Shown here: positions 36,178 through 44,800 of the stretch, in pieces | Layout: each line of letters starts with the position of its first letter | Position numbering within the stretch: the first letter of the stretch is position 1 | Source: Dyadobacter tibetensis Y620-1 | GTDB taxonomy: Bacteria > Bacteroidota > Bacteroidia > Cytophagales > Spirosomataceae | DNA: 64,000 bases | NCBI RefSeq assembly: GCF_000566685.1 | Contig: NZ_AZQN01000001.1 | Span: forward strand, 62,001 to 126,000 | Reading direction: 5' to 3' | Made by a program: the position numbers and the translations under genes | Notes under the pieces: generated by a model | What the model was told of the DNA's origin: nothing | Seen by the model: the letters and a program-made list of their open reading frames with translations, nothing else | Database searches by the model: none

Positions 36178-38310
36178 TTGAAAGATAAATCCATTAAAAT
36201 AGCCCTGGTGGGCAATCCAAACGCTGGCAAATCCACGTTATTTAACTCTCTGACGGGCTTACGTCAAAAAACGGGTAATTTCCCCGGTGTTACTGTCGAT
36301 AAGAAATTTGGTAAACTTACCCTAGAGAAAGCTGGTGCTGCCTCCGTAGAGGTTATGGCAGTGGATTTGCCTGGAACATATAGCGTATATCCGAAGTCGG
36401 CCGACGAGGCCGTTGTGATGGACATTTTGGCAAACCCTGCCCATCCCGATTACCCTGACGTCGTTTTGGTGGTAGTGGACGGGTCCAATTTGCTCAGGAA
36501 CCTCCTGCTTTTTACACAAATTCAAGATTTGGGGCTCCCTACCGTCCTGGCTTTAAATATGCTGGATGTCGCTCAAAATATGAATCTAAAAGTAAATGCC
36601 GTCCAATTGGCCATGAATTTGGGTGTTCCTGTGGTTAATATCAATGCCCGAACAGGAAGTGGTATTCCACAGTTAAAGGAAGCTTTACTACATGTAATAG
36701 AGCATTTCGAGCCTGCTAGTCCCAGGTTTTTCTATGATACCACTGCAGATTATCCAGACCTGATCAATGAAGTTAAGCGGGAGTACAAAATTGATAATGA
36801 CTATCTGGCCATGCAATATGTTTGCCAGCACGATAATTTTACCTTTGTTGAAATTCCGGAAAGGGTGAAATTAGATGGAATAATTGAGAAGCATCAGTTT
36901 GACAAACAGGCATTTTTATCGGCAGAGACTATCGGGCGTTATGAAAAACTCCGTCCCCTTGTTGCCAAAGTGGTCAAATCGGAAGGAGAAATTGAGCAAC
37001 CTTATTGGACTCGATTACTGGATCGAATTTTTTTGCATCCGGTGGGAGGGTATTTTTCCTTTGCTGCAGTACTCATACTTGTCTTTCAAGCCATATTCGC
37101 TTGGGCATCTTATCCTATGGATCTTATTGATGAGGGTACGGCCAACACCATTGCCTGGGTAAAGAATGTCCTGCCCGAAGGTGTCCTAAGTGACCTTCTT
37201 ACCGACGGAATTATGGCTGGGATTGGTGGGGTTATTATCTTCATCCCTCAGATCGCGATCCTATTTGCCTTGGTAGCTATTCTTGAAGAATCTGGATATA
37301 TGGCTAGAGTAATGATCATTATGGACAAACTGATGCGAAAATTTGGCCTAAATGGCCGCTCAGTAGTTCCTTTGATTTCTGGAGTCGCTTGTGCGGTACC
37401 GGCCATTATGACCACCAGAAGTATTAATAGCCGATATGAACGCTTGCTCACCATATTGGTCACGCCACTGATGAGCTGTTCTGCTCGACTGCCTATCTAT
37501 GCTATACTGATCGCTTTGGTAGTGCCCGCCACGAAAGTTCTGGGTATATTTAACTTACAGGGACTGGTATTATTTGGCCTCTATCTATTAGGTCTGATAG
37601 GAGCATTGGCGTCAGCATGGGTTATATCCCTATTTGTTCCTCGCAAGGAGCCTAGCTATTTTATGCTAGAAATGCCCTCCTACAAGCTACCTCGCTGGGG
37701 TCACGTGGGCATGAGCATGTATGAAAGTGTTCGCTCGTTTGTACTGGAGGCCGGAAAGATTATTGTAGCCATCTCAATTGTCTTATGGGTCTTGGCCTCC
37801 TATGGTCCCGGCGACCGTATGGATCGGGCGGAGGAGCGGGTTACGGCCAGTATGACCAATGCTGCCCCTGACCAGGTAGATGCTGCCGTGGCCTCGACAA
37901 GGCTGGAAAACTCATATGCCGGAAGCTTTGGTCATTTTATTGAGCCAGCCATTCGTCCCTTGGGCTACGACTGGAAGATAGGCATCGCGTTATTGGCTTC
38001 ATTTGCTGCACGTGAGGTCTTTGTTGGTACGATGGCCACGATCTATAGCATCTCAGGAGATTCGGAAGATGTGCTAACGGTCAAGCAGCGTCTACAGCAA
38101 GAGATTAATCCGGAAACCGGACAACCCATGTACAATACTGCTGTGGGAACCTCCCTGCTGATGTTTTATGTGTTCGCCATGATGTGCATGAGTACTATTG
38201 CAGTCGTGTATCGGGAAACCCGGGGTTGGAAATGGCCCATGATCCAGTTGGTATATATGATGGCTTTAGCATATGTGTCTGCATTCATTGCCTATCAGCT
38301 TTTGTCTTGA
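36178..38310 (+). CDS. feoB: Ferrous iron transporter FeoB
   Basis: A 710-residue Fe(II) transporter. The N-terminal G domain shows G1 GNPNAGKST (about 12-20), the switch region NFPGVTVDK, G3 DLPGTYS and G4 NMLD; then a helical spacer and the membrane core with gate motifs (SGVACAVPAIMTTR, TPLMSCSARLPIYA) and a late SFAAREVFVGTM. Translation appears to start at TTG 36178: the frame has a TAG four codons upstream, and the next ATG lies inside the G domain. It uses GTP hydrolysis to drive Fe(II) entry across the inner membrane. Confidence 0.96.
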   Translation: MKDKSIKIALVGNPNAGKSTLFNSLTGLRQKTGNFPGVTVDKKFGKLTLEKAGAASVEVMAVDLPGTYSVYPKSADEAVVMDILANPAHPDYPDVVLVVVDGSNLLRNLLLFTQIQDLGLPTVLALNMLDVAQNMNLKVNAVQLAMNLGVPVVNINARTGSGIPQLKEALLHVIEHFEPASPRFFYDTTADYPDLINEVKREYKIDNDYLAMQYVCQHDNFTFVEIPERVKLDGIIEKHQFDKQAFLSAETIGRYEKLRPLVAKVVKSEGEIEQPYWTRLLDRIFLHPVGGYFSFAAVLILVFQAIFAWASYPMDLIDEGTANTIAWVKNVLPEGVLSDLLTDGIMAGIGGVIIFIPQIAILFALVAILEESGYMARVMIIMDKLMRKFGLNGRSVVPLISGVACAVPAIMTTRSINSRYERLLTILVTPLMSCSARLPIYAILIALVVPATKVLGIFNLQGLVLFGLYLLGLIGALASAWVISLFVPRKEPSYFMLEMPSYKLPRWGHVGMSMYESVRSFVLEAGKIIVAISIVLWVLASYGPGDRMDRAEERVTASMTNAAPDQVDAAVASTRLENSYAGSFGHFIEPAIRPLGYDWKIGIALLASFAAREVFVGTMATIYSISGDSEDVLTVKQRLQQEINPETGQPMYNTAVGTSLLMFYVFAMMCMSTIAVVYRETRGWKWPMIQLVYMMALAYVSAFIAYQLLS

Positions 38311-38320
38311 TCATTCACTA

Positions 38321-39805
38321 TTAAGGAACACGTAGATTTTCAATAAGGTCCGAAGCTATGAGCCCGGCCTGTCCCTTGCTGAGTGAACCTTTGTCTCCAG
38401 CCATGCCATGACAGTAAACACCCAGTCTGGCGGCATCTGGAGCAGGATATCCCTGAGCCAGTAGTCCCGTTAGAATGCCTGTCAGCACATCGCCGGTACC
38501 TCCTGTTGCCATTCCGGCATTACCGGTGTTATTGAAGTGAACGGAGCCATCACTGAATACTACTGCCGTATGAGCGCCTTTCAGACAGATGATTAGCTGG
38601 TATTCCTTAGCGAATTGAATCGCTAGTTTTAGTCTATGCTGGCTATTTCGAGCTGGTCCCGCCAACCGATCAAATTCTTTGGGGTGTGGGGTTAAAATAC
38701 TGTTTTCAGGAATTCGATCAAGCAGATAACGATTCTGAGCCATCAGATTCAGTGCATCAGCATCTATGACAAAGGGTTTGGATTCTTTAGAAAATATTTC
38801 CTCAATCATTTTTAAAGTTGCAGGATCCTGGCCAAGGCCCGGACCTATTCCTATAGCCGAATAAGGAGCGATATCGGGAACCTGGCTAATAAATTGTCTT
38901 CTAAAATCGGTAGAAGTCATGGCTTCGGGAGTGCTGATTTGCATGATGTCATAGCCGCATCGGGGAATATGCACGGTGAGCAGGCCTACTCCCGAACGCA
39001 GGCAGGCCCTCGAGGCCAGTACTGCGGCACCCATTTTGCCATAACTTCCTGCAACCAGCAGGGCATGGCCAAAGGTACCTTTATGTGAAAAGCGAGCCCT
39101 TGGTTTGCTGATAGAAGTGATTACTTCATGGTCTGTAAGATAATAGGAGCTTGGGCACGATTCCATAAACCGGTTATTCAGTCCAATGTCCACGACTTGC
39201 CACTGACCCGTATAAACAGAATTTTCCGAAAACATAAAAGCAAGCTTGGGAATCTGAAAGGAGACCGTAAAATCTGGCTCAATAATATGCCCGGAGGCGT
39301 CATGTAGTTGATCCATAAATAAACCGCTGGCAATATCTACCGATACCGTTTTATTAGATAATAAATTGATGGCATCGATGACCTTTCCCATTAGGTCGGT
39401 TGCCGGACGTGAAAGTCCTGAACCCAAGAGTGCGTCAATCAGTACATAATTCTCGGAAAGCTCAGGGAAATCTGCTTCCTGATGAATCGCTTCGGGCGTT
39501 ACATGAGGCCGTAACCGATCCAGATTTAGGAGATAGTCTGAAGAAGGATTAGAGGTATGTTGTACCATGAAAACCCTGACCGAATAACTTAATTGTGATA
39601 ATTGACGGGCTATGGCAAGACCGTCGCCACCATTATTGCCCTGGCCACAAAATATGGCTACTGGACGGGTGTTTACGAATTGATTACAAAACCAGTGTAC
39701 AAATGCTGCGGAGGCCCTTTCCATCAGCTGTAGGGATGAAATTTGCTCATGAGCTATAGTCGCAGCATCTGCCTGACGAATCTGGGTGGAATTTAATATT
39801 TTCAT
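38321..39805 (-). CDS. nnr: Bifunctional NAD(P)H-hydrate epimerase / ADP-dependent NAD(P)H-hydrate dehydratase
   Basis: A 494-residue nicotinamide repair enzyme. The YjeF N-terminal epimerase domain covers about 1-210 (IFCGQGNNGGDGLAIARQL); the ribokinase-like dehydratase domain covers about 225-490 with HKGTFGHALLVAGSYGKMGA, ILTPHPKEFDRL and the anion-hole block GNAGMATGGTGDVLTG. It converts damaged NADHX/NADPHX back to NAD(P)H. The full-length fusion is the usual bacterial form. It is convergent with feoB with only 10 bp between stops, and no terminator is visible there. Confidence 0.95.
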   Translation of the reverse strand: MKILNSTQIRQADAATIAHEQISSLQLMERASAAFVHWFCNQFVNTRPVAIFCGQGNNGGDGLAIARQLSQLSYSVRVFMVQHTSNPSSDYLLNLDRLRPHVTPEAIHQEADFPELSENYVLIDALLGSGLSRPATDLMGKVIDAINLLSNKTVSVDIASGLFMDQLHDASGHIIEPDFTVSFQIPKLAFMFSENSVYTGQWQVVDIGLNNRFMESCPSSYYLTDHEVITSISKPRARFSHKGTFGHALLVAGSYGKMGAAVLASRACLRSGVGLLTVHIPRCGYDIMQISTPEAMTSTDFRRQFISQVPDIAPYSAIGIGPGLGQDPATLKMIEEIFSKESKPFVIDADALNLMAQNRYLLDRIPENSILTPHPKEFDRLAGPARNSQHRLKLAIQFAKEYQLIICLKGAHTAVVFSDGSVHFNNTGNAGMATGGTGDVLTGILTGLLAQGYPAPDAARLGVYCHGMAGDKGSLSKGQAGLIASDLIENLRVP

Positions 39806-39935
39806 TAGTAAGGTGATCCTTGATATAAATGCTTCGATAATATACTATAAATGTCATGCTAGATAGGTATGAGCGCTGATACTTTGTCAATTTATTTGTT
39901 TTTGTGATAATTGCCCTGATTTTTAAGTATTAACG

Positions 39936-39967
39936 TTTTTCTTTTAGAAGAATAAAAGCTAGCTTTG
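39936..39967 (+). promoter_or_regulatory. Candidate promoter of the rplS gene
   Basis: TAGCTTTG at 39960-39967 is a perfect TAnnTTTG box. The -33 position holds TTTTT (39936-39940) with a 19-base spacer, a near match to TTTG. Transcription would begin near 39973 and give an 88-base leader before the rplS ATG. Confidence 0.5.
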
Positions 39968-39996
39968 CACTCATTTTTTATAAGGCTGTTCTGAAT

Positions 39997-40015
39997 GAAG
40001 GGGCGTCACCTCTTC
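39997..40015 (+). promoter_or_regulatory. Leader hairpin upstream of rplS
   Basis: A 7-bp stem (39997-40003 with 40009-40015, one G-T pair) closes a 5-base loop CGTCA inside the predicted rplS leader. Ribosomal protein genes often use structured leaders for autoregulation, but no known class was recognised here. Confidence 0.35.
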
Positions 40016-40060
40016 CGCTGGGATCAGACAACATATTTTAATATTTAAAAAGCACTCGTC

Positions 40061-40426
40061 ATGAGCGAACTTATTAAACTCGTTGAAGCTACGATTGAAA
40101 ATCGTAAGTCCGAGTATCCTGCATTCGGTGCAGGCGACACGATTAATGTTCACGTGAAAATCCGTGAAGGTGGTAAAGAACGTATTCAGCAGTTTCAGGG
40201 AACTGTTATTCAGCGTCGTAATGCCAATTCAACCGGAGAAACTTTTACAGTACGTAAAATTTCTAATGGTATTGCTGTTGAGCGTGTATTCCCTATCCTT
40301 TCACCCAGTATCGCCAAGATCGAATTGCTTCGTCGTGGTAAGGTACGCCGTTCACGTTTGTTCTACCTACGTGGCCGTCAGGGTAAAGCTGCTCGTATCA
40401 AAGAGCTTAAGAAGCCAACGAAATAG
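40061..40426 (+). CDS. rplS: 50S ribosomal protein L19
   Basis: A 121-residue L19, the large-subunit protein at the 30S-50S interface. The core motifs are all present: [62 protein letters not shown] and the basic end [25 protein letters not shown]. Length is normal. It is monocistronic: its own promoter and structured leader lie upstream and a terminator follows 22 bp after the stop. Confidence 0.98.
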   Translation: MSELIKLVEATIENRKSEYPAFGAGDTINVHVKIREGGKERIQQFQGTVIQRRNANSTGETFTVRKISNGIAVERVFPILSPSIAKIELLRRGKVRRSRLFYLRGRQGKAARIKELKKPTK

Positions 40427-40448
40427 AATCCTATTTCATTCTGATTTG

Positions 40449-40487
40449 AAAAACCCTGCCTGCGACTTAGTCCAAGCAGGGTTTTTT
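40449..40487 (+). terminator. Rho-independent terminator after rplS
   Basis: An 11-bp perfect stem, 40449-40459 with 40476-40486, ends in a run of six T. The loop is 16 bases. Confidence 0.92.
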
Positions 40488-40557
40488 AGTTTTACCTTTA
40501 TTTCTGGGAACCCAGGCCCCATGGTCATGGTTAGTGAAATCATAAATGAATTTTTCT

Positions 40558-41334
40558 ATGCAAATTGAATTTTTTAAATATCAGGGTACAGGCAACGACT
40601 TTGTGATGGTCGATGATAGGTCAGGGACATTCCCGATTGATAAAGCGAAAATTGCTCATCTTTGCCACCGTCGTTATGGAATTGGCGCTGATGGTCTCAT
40701 CCTGATTCGAAGCATGGAAGGCTATGATTTTCGTATGGTATACTTCAATGCCGATGGTGCTGAAGGTAGTATGTGCGGGAATGGTGGCCGATGTGCCGTA
40801 CGTTTTGCCCATGATTTAGGAATGTTTCAGGATCATACGACATTTATTGCTGTAGATGGCCCCCATGAAGCATCCGTGGAGGGCGGGGTGATACACCTTA
40901 AGATGTCACCGGTAAGAGAGGTGACACAGACACCGGGTTACGATTTTATGAATACGGGTTCTCCGCATTATGTGGCCTATGTTGACGACGTAGAAAAAAC
41001 CGAAGTGGTCGCCTTAGGAAAAGCCATCCGTTATGGTGCTACATTCGGTCCATTAGGTGGAACAAATGTGAATTTTACGCAGATTAAAGGAGAGCAATAT
41101 CTGAGTGTGAGAACCTACGAGCGGGGTGTCGAAGACGAGACCTATAGCTGTGGAACGGGAGTGACTGCTTGCGCTTTATCGGCTCATCTTCGGGAGGGCT
41201 GGGCAAGCCCGATTGCCGTAGATACTGTAGGGGGGAAGCTTCAGGTTCGTTTCGAAGTAAAAGACAATATCTTCGATTCTATTTACCTTTCTGGTCCAGC
41301 GGAGCGGGTTTTCCAAGGACAGGTAGCCCTTTAA
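40558..41334 (+). CDS. dapF: Diaminopimelate epimerase
   Basis: A 258-residue DapF that converts LL- to meso-diaminopimelate for lysine and peptidoglycan synthesis. Both catalytic cysteines are in place: SMCGNGGRC in the first half and YSCGTGVTAC in the second. The start YQGTGNDFVMVDD fits family N-termini when translation begins at ATG 40558 (MQIEFFKYQ); an in-frame ATG at 40546 adds four residues and cannot be excluded. It stands alone and ends 20 bp before a very strong hairpin. Confidence 0.95.
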   Translation: MQIEFFKYQGTGNDFVMVDDRSGTFPIDKAKIAHLCHRRYGIGADGLILIRSMEGYDFRMVYFNADGAEGSMCGNGGRCAVRFAHDLGMFQDHTTFIAVDGPHEASVEGGVIHLKMSPVREVTQTPGYDFMNTGSPHYVAYVDDVEKTEVVALGKAIRYGATFGPLGGTNVNFTQIKGEQYLSVRTYERGVEDETYSCGTGVTACALSAHLREGWASPIAVDTVGGKLQVRFEVKDNIFDSIYLSGPAERVFQGQVAL

Positions 41335-41353
41335 TATTTCTGGGAAGGTTACT

Positions 41354-41398
41354 CTCAAACCCCGGTCCACCTGCAAACAAGGTGGACCGGGGTTTGAG
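41354..41398. terminator. Perfect 19-bp hairpin between dapF and the rhodanese gene
   Basis: A perfect 19-bp inverted repeat, 41354-41372 with 41380-41398, with a 7-base loop. No T-run follows on either strand. It lies between convergent genes and probably terminates or stabilises both transcripts. Confidence 0.7.
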
Positions 41399-41435
41399 TT
41401 ACGTCTGACGCATTGGAGGATGGGGTAGGAGGCAT

Positions 41436-41741
41436 TCAATCTGCTTCTATGAGTCCACCTCTGACATGACAAATGCGCTTGTTTAACCAAGTTTCTACGC
41501 GGCAATAATCCATCGCCGCAATCTTACTACGTACTCCATTAGTGCATATGACTATTATGCAGGAATATTGCTCCAGAGCCCGACGCTGATTCCGAATGTC
41601 AGCTAGAGGAATATTCATTCCTCCCGCATTAAATTCTTCGTATTCCCACTGCTCGCGCACATCCACGAGCACGGTCATGGGGTCTATGGCCAGATGTTTC
41701 ATTTCTGATAAGGATATCTCCTCGTAGGTATTTTTGATCAT
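41436..41741 (-). CDS. Rhodanese-like domain protein
   Basis: A 101-residue single-domain rhodanese. The CH2A-like block VLVDVREQWEYEEFNAGGMNIP and the active-site loop CTNGVRS (Cys at about 71, six-residue cradle) are clear. Single-domain rhodaneses bind persulfide sulphur and carry it between enzymes; the specific partner is unknown. The final GG stretch (CHVRGGLIEAD) replaces the usual LxGGxxAW, a short and slightly degenerate end. It lies downstream of the helicase gene and is separated from it by a terminator. Confidence 0.85.
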   Translation of the reverse strand: MIKNTYEEISLSEMKHLAIDPMTVLVDVREQWEYEEFNAGGMNIPLADIRNQRRALEQYSCIIVICTNGVRSKIAAMDYCRVETWLNKRICHVRGGLIEAD

Positions 41742-41766
41742 AGCAGGTAAAGACTACTGGTAAAAC

Positions 41767-41797
41767 ACAAAAACCACAGCGGATAGGGCTGTGGTTT
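41767..41797 (-). terminator. Terminator after the DEAD-box helicase gene
   Basis: A perfect 10-bp stem (41771-41780 with 41788-41797) around a 7-base loop; on the minus strand it is followed by a T-rich run. It lies 19 bases after the helicase stop. Confidence 0.82.
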
Positions 41798-41815
41798 CAA
41801 TAACATCGTTAATCC

Positions 41816-42952
41816 TTATTTGGCATAAGGGTGATCCTTTTCTACAGGAATATTTTTGGATATCAATTTATGGATATCCCGAAGATATGATTTCTCCTCT
41901 ACATCGCAGAACGAAAGAGCGATGCCTTTGGCTCCTGCACGTCCCGTACGCCCGATACGGTGTACATAGGTCTCAGGAATATTGGGTATTTCGTAATTGA
42001 TAACATGGGTGAGATCGTCTACATCGATACCACGCGCTGCGATGTCGGTAGCTACCAACACTCTTGTTGTTTGAGCCTTAAAATTTTTCAGGGCATTCTG
42101 CCGGGCCGACTGAGATTTATTGCCATGAATGGCCTCAGAAGTTACTCCTGCTTTACGCAGCACTTTAACCACCTTGTCGGCGCCATGCTTGGTGCGCGTA
42201 AAAACCAGAGCCGTAGCTATCTCTGTATCTCTGAGAATATGCAGAAGCAAAGAGTTTTTATCGGACTTGTCGACATGGAATACGGTTTGACGTATGGTAT
42301 CTGCGGTCGATGAGACGGGAGTTACCTCTACCTTGCTGGGGTTCGAGAGTATGCTGTCGGCCAAGGTTACAATGGCCGGGGGCATAGTTGCCGAGAAAAA
42401 TAGAGACTGTCTCTTTTTGGGAAGCAGTTTAAGAATCTTTTTTACGTCGTGAACAAAACCCATATCCAGCATCCGGTCAGCCTCATCGAGAACGAAAAGG
42501 TCCAACTGATTGAGTTTAATGAATCCCTGATTGATCAGGTCTAATAGCCGGCCTGGGGTGGCTACCAAAATATCTACCCCCCTGGCTAAAGCGTCGGTCT
42601 GAGGCTTTTGACCCACACCTCCGAAGATTACGGTATGACGGAGTTTTGTATGACGACCATAGGCGGCAAAGCTTTCTCCTATTTGAATGGCCAGCTCACG
42701 GGTAGGTGTCATGATCAGACAGCGTATGCGTGACTTCTCCCCTCTGGGAATAGGGTTTTCTGTTAGTATCTGTAAAATAGGGATGGCGAAGGCCGCTGTT
42801 TTACCAGTACCCGTCTGAGCACACCCTAGCAAGTCGTTTCTCTTGAGGATAAGGGGGATCGCTTGTTGTTGTATTGGAGTTGGGGTGGTGTATCCTTCTT
42901 CTTGGAGCGCTTTTGCAATAGGCTCAATGAGTTCTAATTCCTGAAATGTCAT
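41816..42952 (-). CDS. rhlE: DEAD-box RNA helicase, RhlE type
   Basis: A 378-residue ATP-dependent RNA helicase. All core motifs can be read: the Q motif ([11 protein letters not shown]), motif I AQTGTGKT, Ia PTRELA, Ib TPGRL, II DEAD in [39 protein letters not shown] and [12 protein letters not shown]. The protein stops soon after motif VI, with almost no basic C-terminal tail, as in compact RhlE members. It should unwind structured RNA in ribosome assembly or decay. A leader of about 140 bases with several hairpins precedes it, which may allow cold or autogenous control. Confidence 0.95.
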   Translation of the reverse strand: MTFQELELIEPIAKALQEEGYTTPTPIQQQAIPLILKRNDLLGCAQTGTGKTAAFAIPILQILTENPIPRGEKSRIRCLIMTPTRELAIQIGESFAAYGRHTKLRHTVIFGGVGQKPQTDALARGVDILVATPGRLLDLINQGFIKLNQLDLFVLDEADRMLDMGFVHDVKKILKLLPKKRQSLFFSATMPPAIVTLADSILSNPSKVEVTPVSSTADTIRQTVFHVDKSDKNSLLLHILRDTEIATALVFTRTKHGADKVVKVLRKAGVTSEAIHGNKSQSARQNALKNFKAQTTRVLVATDIAARGIDVDDLTHVINYEIPNIPETYVHRIGRTGRAGAKGIALSFCDVEEKSYLRDIHKLISKNIPVEKDHPYAK

Positions 42953-43041
42953 TTGTGTTTTTTAATGGGCTAATTTTGATGTTTCAGAAAAGCCCGAGGT
43001 AATATTTGTTTTCGGCTTTGCAGCCTGTTTAGTAAACGACC

Positions 43042-43107
43042 GAACCATGAATCTGGTTCAAAGTGTGCCTCGTTATACTTGCGAAGTTGCAATGATGTGC
43101 AAAAATA
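43042..43107 (-). promoter_or_regulatory. Candidate promoter box and structured leader of the helicase gene
   Basis: The minus strand reads TATTTTTG at 43107-43100, a perfect TAnnTTTG. The transcript would carry a leader of about 140 bases that includes a 6-bp hairpin (43042-43047 with 43054-43059). No good -33 box is seen at normal spacing. Confidence 0.35.
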
Positions 43108-43170
43108 CGAAAAATAAAGGAGATATTACTATTTCCTTGAATCCGGGCCTTAATCAAGGGATAAGGATTG

Positions 43171-43776
43171 TTATGCCACCACCATGGAGCGGAAGGTAAG
43201 GTTAATCCTCGCCTGCTTGACTAGCGTGGTAGGTGGTAACCGATGCAACCAATTTGTTTGGGTTTCACCTTTCATCACGATTAGACTACCGCTTTCCAGT
43301 ATAGTAGAAAGGGTTTGCTTGGTGCGCTTATGTTTAAAGGAGAATTTTCTGGCCGCCCCGAGCGTCAACGAAGCAATGGCACTATTCTTTCCTAGGGCTT
43401 TTTCATCATCACTATGCCAGCTCATGCCTTCTGTGCCATCATGATACAGGTTCAGCAGGCAGGAGTTGTAGGCATGCCCCGAAATATTCTCTACTAACTT
43501 TTTTAAATCAAGCAGTTCATCGGTCCACAGTAGTGCTCGTTTGGTAGTTTTAGAATAAGTATAATCGTACTCTCGGTCGCCATACCAGGCTACCATTCGT
43601 TTGGTGATGATATGCTTTCCAAATATAATAGCTTCATCATTTTTCCAGGCCACCGTTTCCATTAATCGGTGAAAATACTGCTGAGATCTGTCGGAGGATA
43701 TCACCTTGCCATAGTCTAGTACAATACCATCAAAGGGTAATAGGTTAGGAACTTCGCCTGGGTTAAATAGATTCAT
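43171..43776 (-). CDS. alkB: AlkB-family 2-oxoglutarate/Fe(II)-dependent DNA repair dioxygenase
   Basis: A protein of about 201 residues from the ATG at 43776 (MNLFNPGEVPNLLPFDG), the start that matches family N-termini; an upstream in-frame ATG at 43857 would add 27 unlikely residues. The Fe(II) ligands are in MSWHSDDE (HxD) and WLHRLP, and the 2-oxoglutarate-binding Arg in ARINLTFR. AlkB enzymes remove methyl groups from 1-methyladenine and 3-methylcytosine by oxidation. The gene follows the Ada-like gene on the same strand (104 bp), a natural alkylation-repair pair. Confidence 0.92.
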   Translation of the reverse strand: MNLFNPGEVPNLLPFDGIVLDYGKVISSDRSQQYFHRLMETVAWKNDEAIIFGKHIITKRMVAWYGDREYDYTYSKTTKRALLWTDELLDLKKLVENISGHAYNSCLLNLYHDGTEGMSWHSDDEKALGKNSAIASLTLGAARKFSFKHKRTKQTLSTILESGSLIVMKGETQTNWLHRLPPTTLVKQARINLTFRSMVVA

Positions 43777-43880
43777 ATTCTGTGTTGATAGAAGTAATTG
43801 ATAAAATTGGTTTGAAAAAAAATGCCAGGATAGCTTGAATAAGCTCGTCCTTTTCATATAATGGCCCTATTTCCTGCCAC

Positions 43881-44738
43881 CTATTGCTCAGCCAATATGC
43901 CTATGCTCCTGGCGGCTTCCCAGCCTATCATTGCTTTTTTTCTGACGGGATCCCAGCGATAGCCTCCGATGGCCCCCGACGCCTGTATGACCCTATGACA
44001 GGGTATCAGAAAGGCAATGGGATTGCTGCCTATTGCCGTGCCTACGGCCCTACTTGCCGTAGGCTGCTGTATCTGTCCGGCGATATTTCCATAGGTACTC
44101 AACCCTCCTGCCGGGATCTGAAGTAGTGCTTGCCAGACCTTAAGCTGGAAAGGACTTCCTTTCAAGTGCAACTTTACGCCAGGAAGGTTACTATGGTTAT
44201 AGTCGAAAAAGGGAAGTATCGAGTCAAATGCATGTGCTTCCGCTTGCTGAATTTTAGCTTTTGGGAAATTTCCAAGTAAAGTCTGTAGGCCTTCCTCCCT
44301 TGTTTGAACAAAATTTAGTTGACAGATTCCTTTGTCTGTGGAAGCAGCAAACAAATTTCCGAAGGGACTGGGAAGAAGTCCATAACTTATTTCCAGGCTT
44401 TCTCCTCCCATTTTATATTCTCCTGGGGTCATGCCTTCTATTCCAATAAATAGATCATGGAGGCGGCTTGTTCCCGAAAGTCCTGTTGCTTCTGCCGCAT
44501 CGAAAAGTGTAGCCCTCGGGTGGTTTAAAACGCTTTTTGCATAGTTCACACTGATATATTGGAGAAACTTTTTAGGGCTTATTCCAGCCCATTCCGTAAA
44601 TAAACGTTGGAAATGGTAGGGGCTTAGGTGCACGGCGTCGGCAATCTGCTCCAAAGTAGGCTGCTCCCTGAACTGGGTATGAATAAATGTAATTGCACGG
44701 GCAATACGGTCGTAATTAATGTGGTCCTGATGTTTCAT
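43881..44738 (-). CDS. AraC-type HTH fused to O6-methylguanine-DNA methyltransferase (Ada-like)
   Basis: A 285-residue fusion. The AraC HTH covers about 12-108 (PTLEQIADAVHLSPYHFQRLFTEWAG), and the methyltransferase domain about 118-280, with the acceptor Cys247 in IPCHRV, the helix PTASRAVGTAIGSNPIAF and the arginine finger text. The Ada N-terminal zinc domain that senses methyl phosphotriesters is absent, so the protein is shorter than E. coli Ada (354) and must be induced in another way. It repairs O6-alkylguanine directly and probably regulates itself and alkB. Confidence 0.92.
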   Translation of the reverse strand: MKHQDHINYDRIARAITFIHTQFREQPTLEQIADAVHLSPYHFQRLFTEWAGISPKKFLQYISVNYAKSVLNHPRATLFDAAEATGLSGTSRLHDLFIGIEGMTPGEYKMGGESLEISYGLLPSPFGNLFAASTDKGICQLNFVQTREEGLQTLLGNFPKAKIQQAEAHAFDSILPFFDYNHSNLPGVKLHLKGSPFQLKVWQALLQIPAGGLSTYGNIAGQIQQPTASRAVGTAIGSNPIAFLIPCHRVIQASGAIGGYRWDPVRKKAMIGWEAARSIGILAEQ

Positions 44739-44758
44739 GCTCGCTGGTTTTAATTATT

Positions 44759-44784
44759 CAAAAATAGCTGCTGTAGATCTACAA
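44759..44784 (-). promoter_or_regulatory. Candidate promoter with palindromic operator upstream of the ada-like gene
   Basis: The minus strand reads TATTTTTG (44766-44759), a perfect -7 box 21-28 bases before the start codon, with a TTG (44784-44782) 15 bases further up, slightly short of the usual spacing. Between them lies a perfect 12-bp palindrome TGTAGATCTACA (44772-44783), which could be an operator. Confidence 0.45.
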
Positions 44785-44800
44785 TACGACCCGAAAATTG

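Noticed and set aside
38311-38320. A terminator between feoB and the convergent NAD(P)HX repair gene
   Set aside because: Only 10 bp separate the two stops and no stem-loop is visible there; termination must occur inside the opposing gene or depend on Rho.
43777-43857. Upstream start for alkB adding 27 residues
   Set aside because: Family N-termini begin near MNLFNPGEVPNLLPFDG; the extension has no similarity I recognise.
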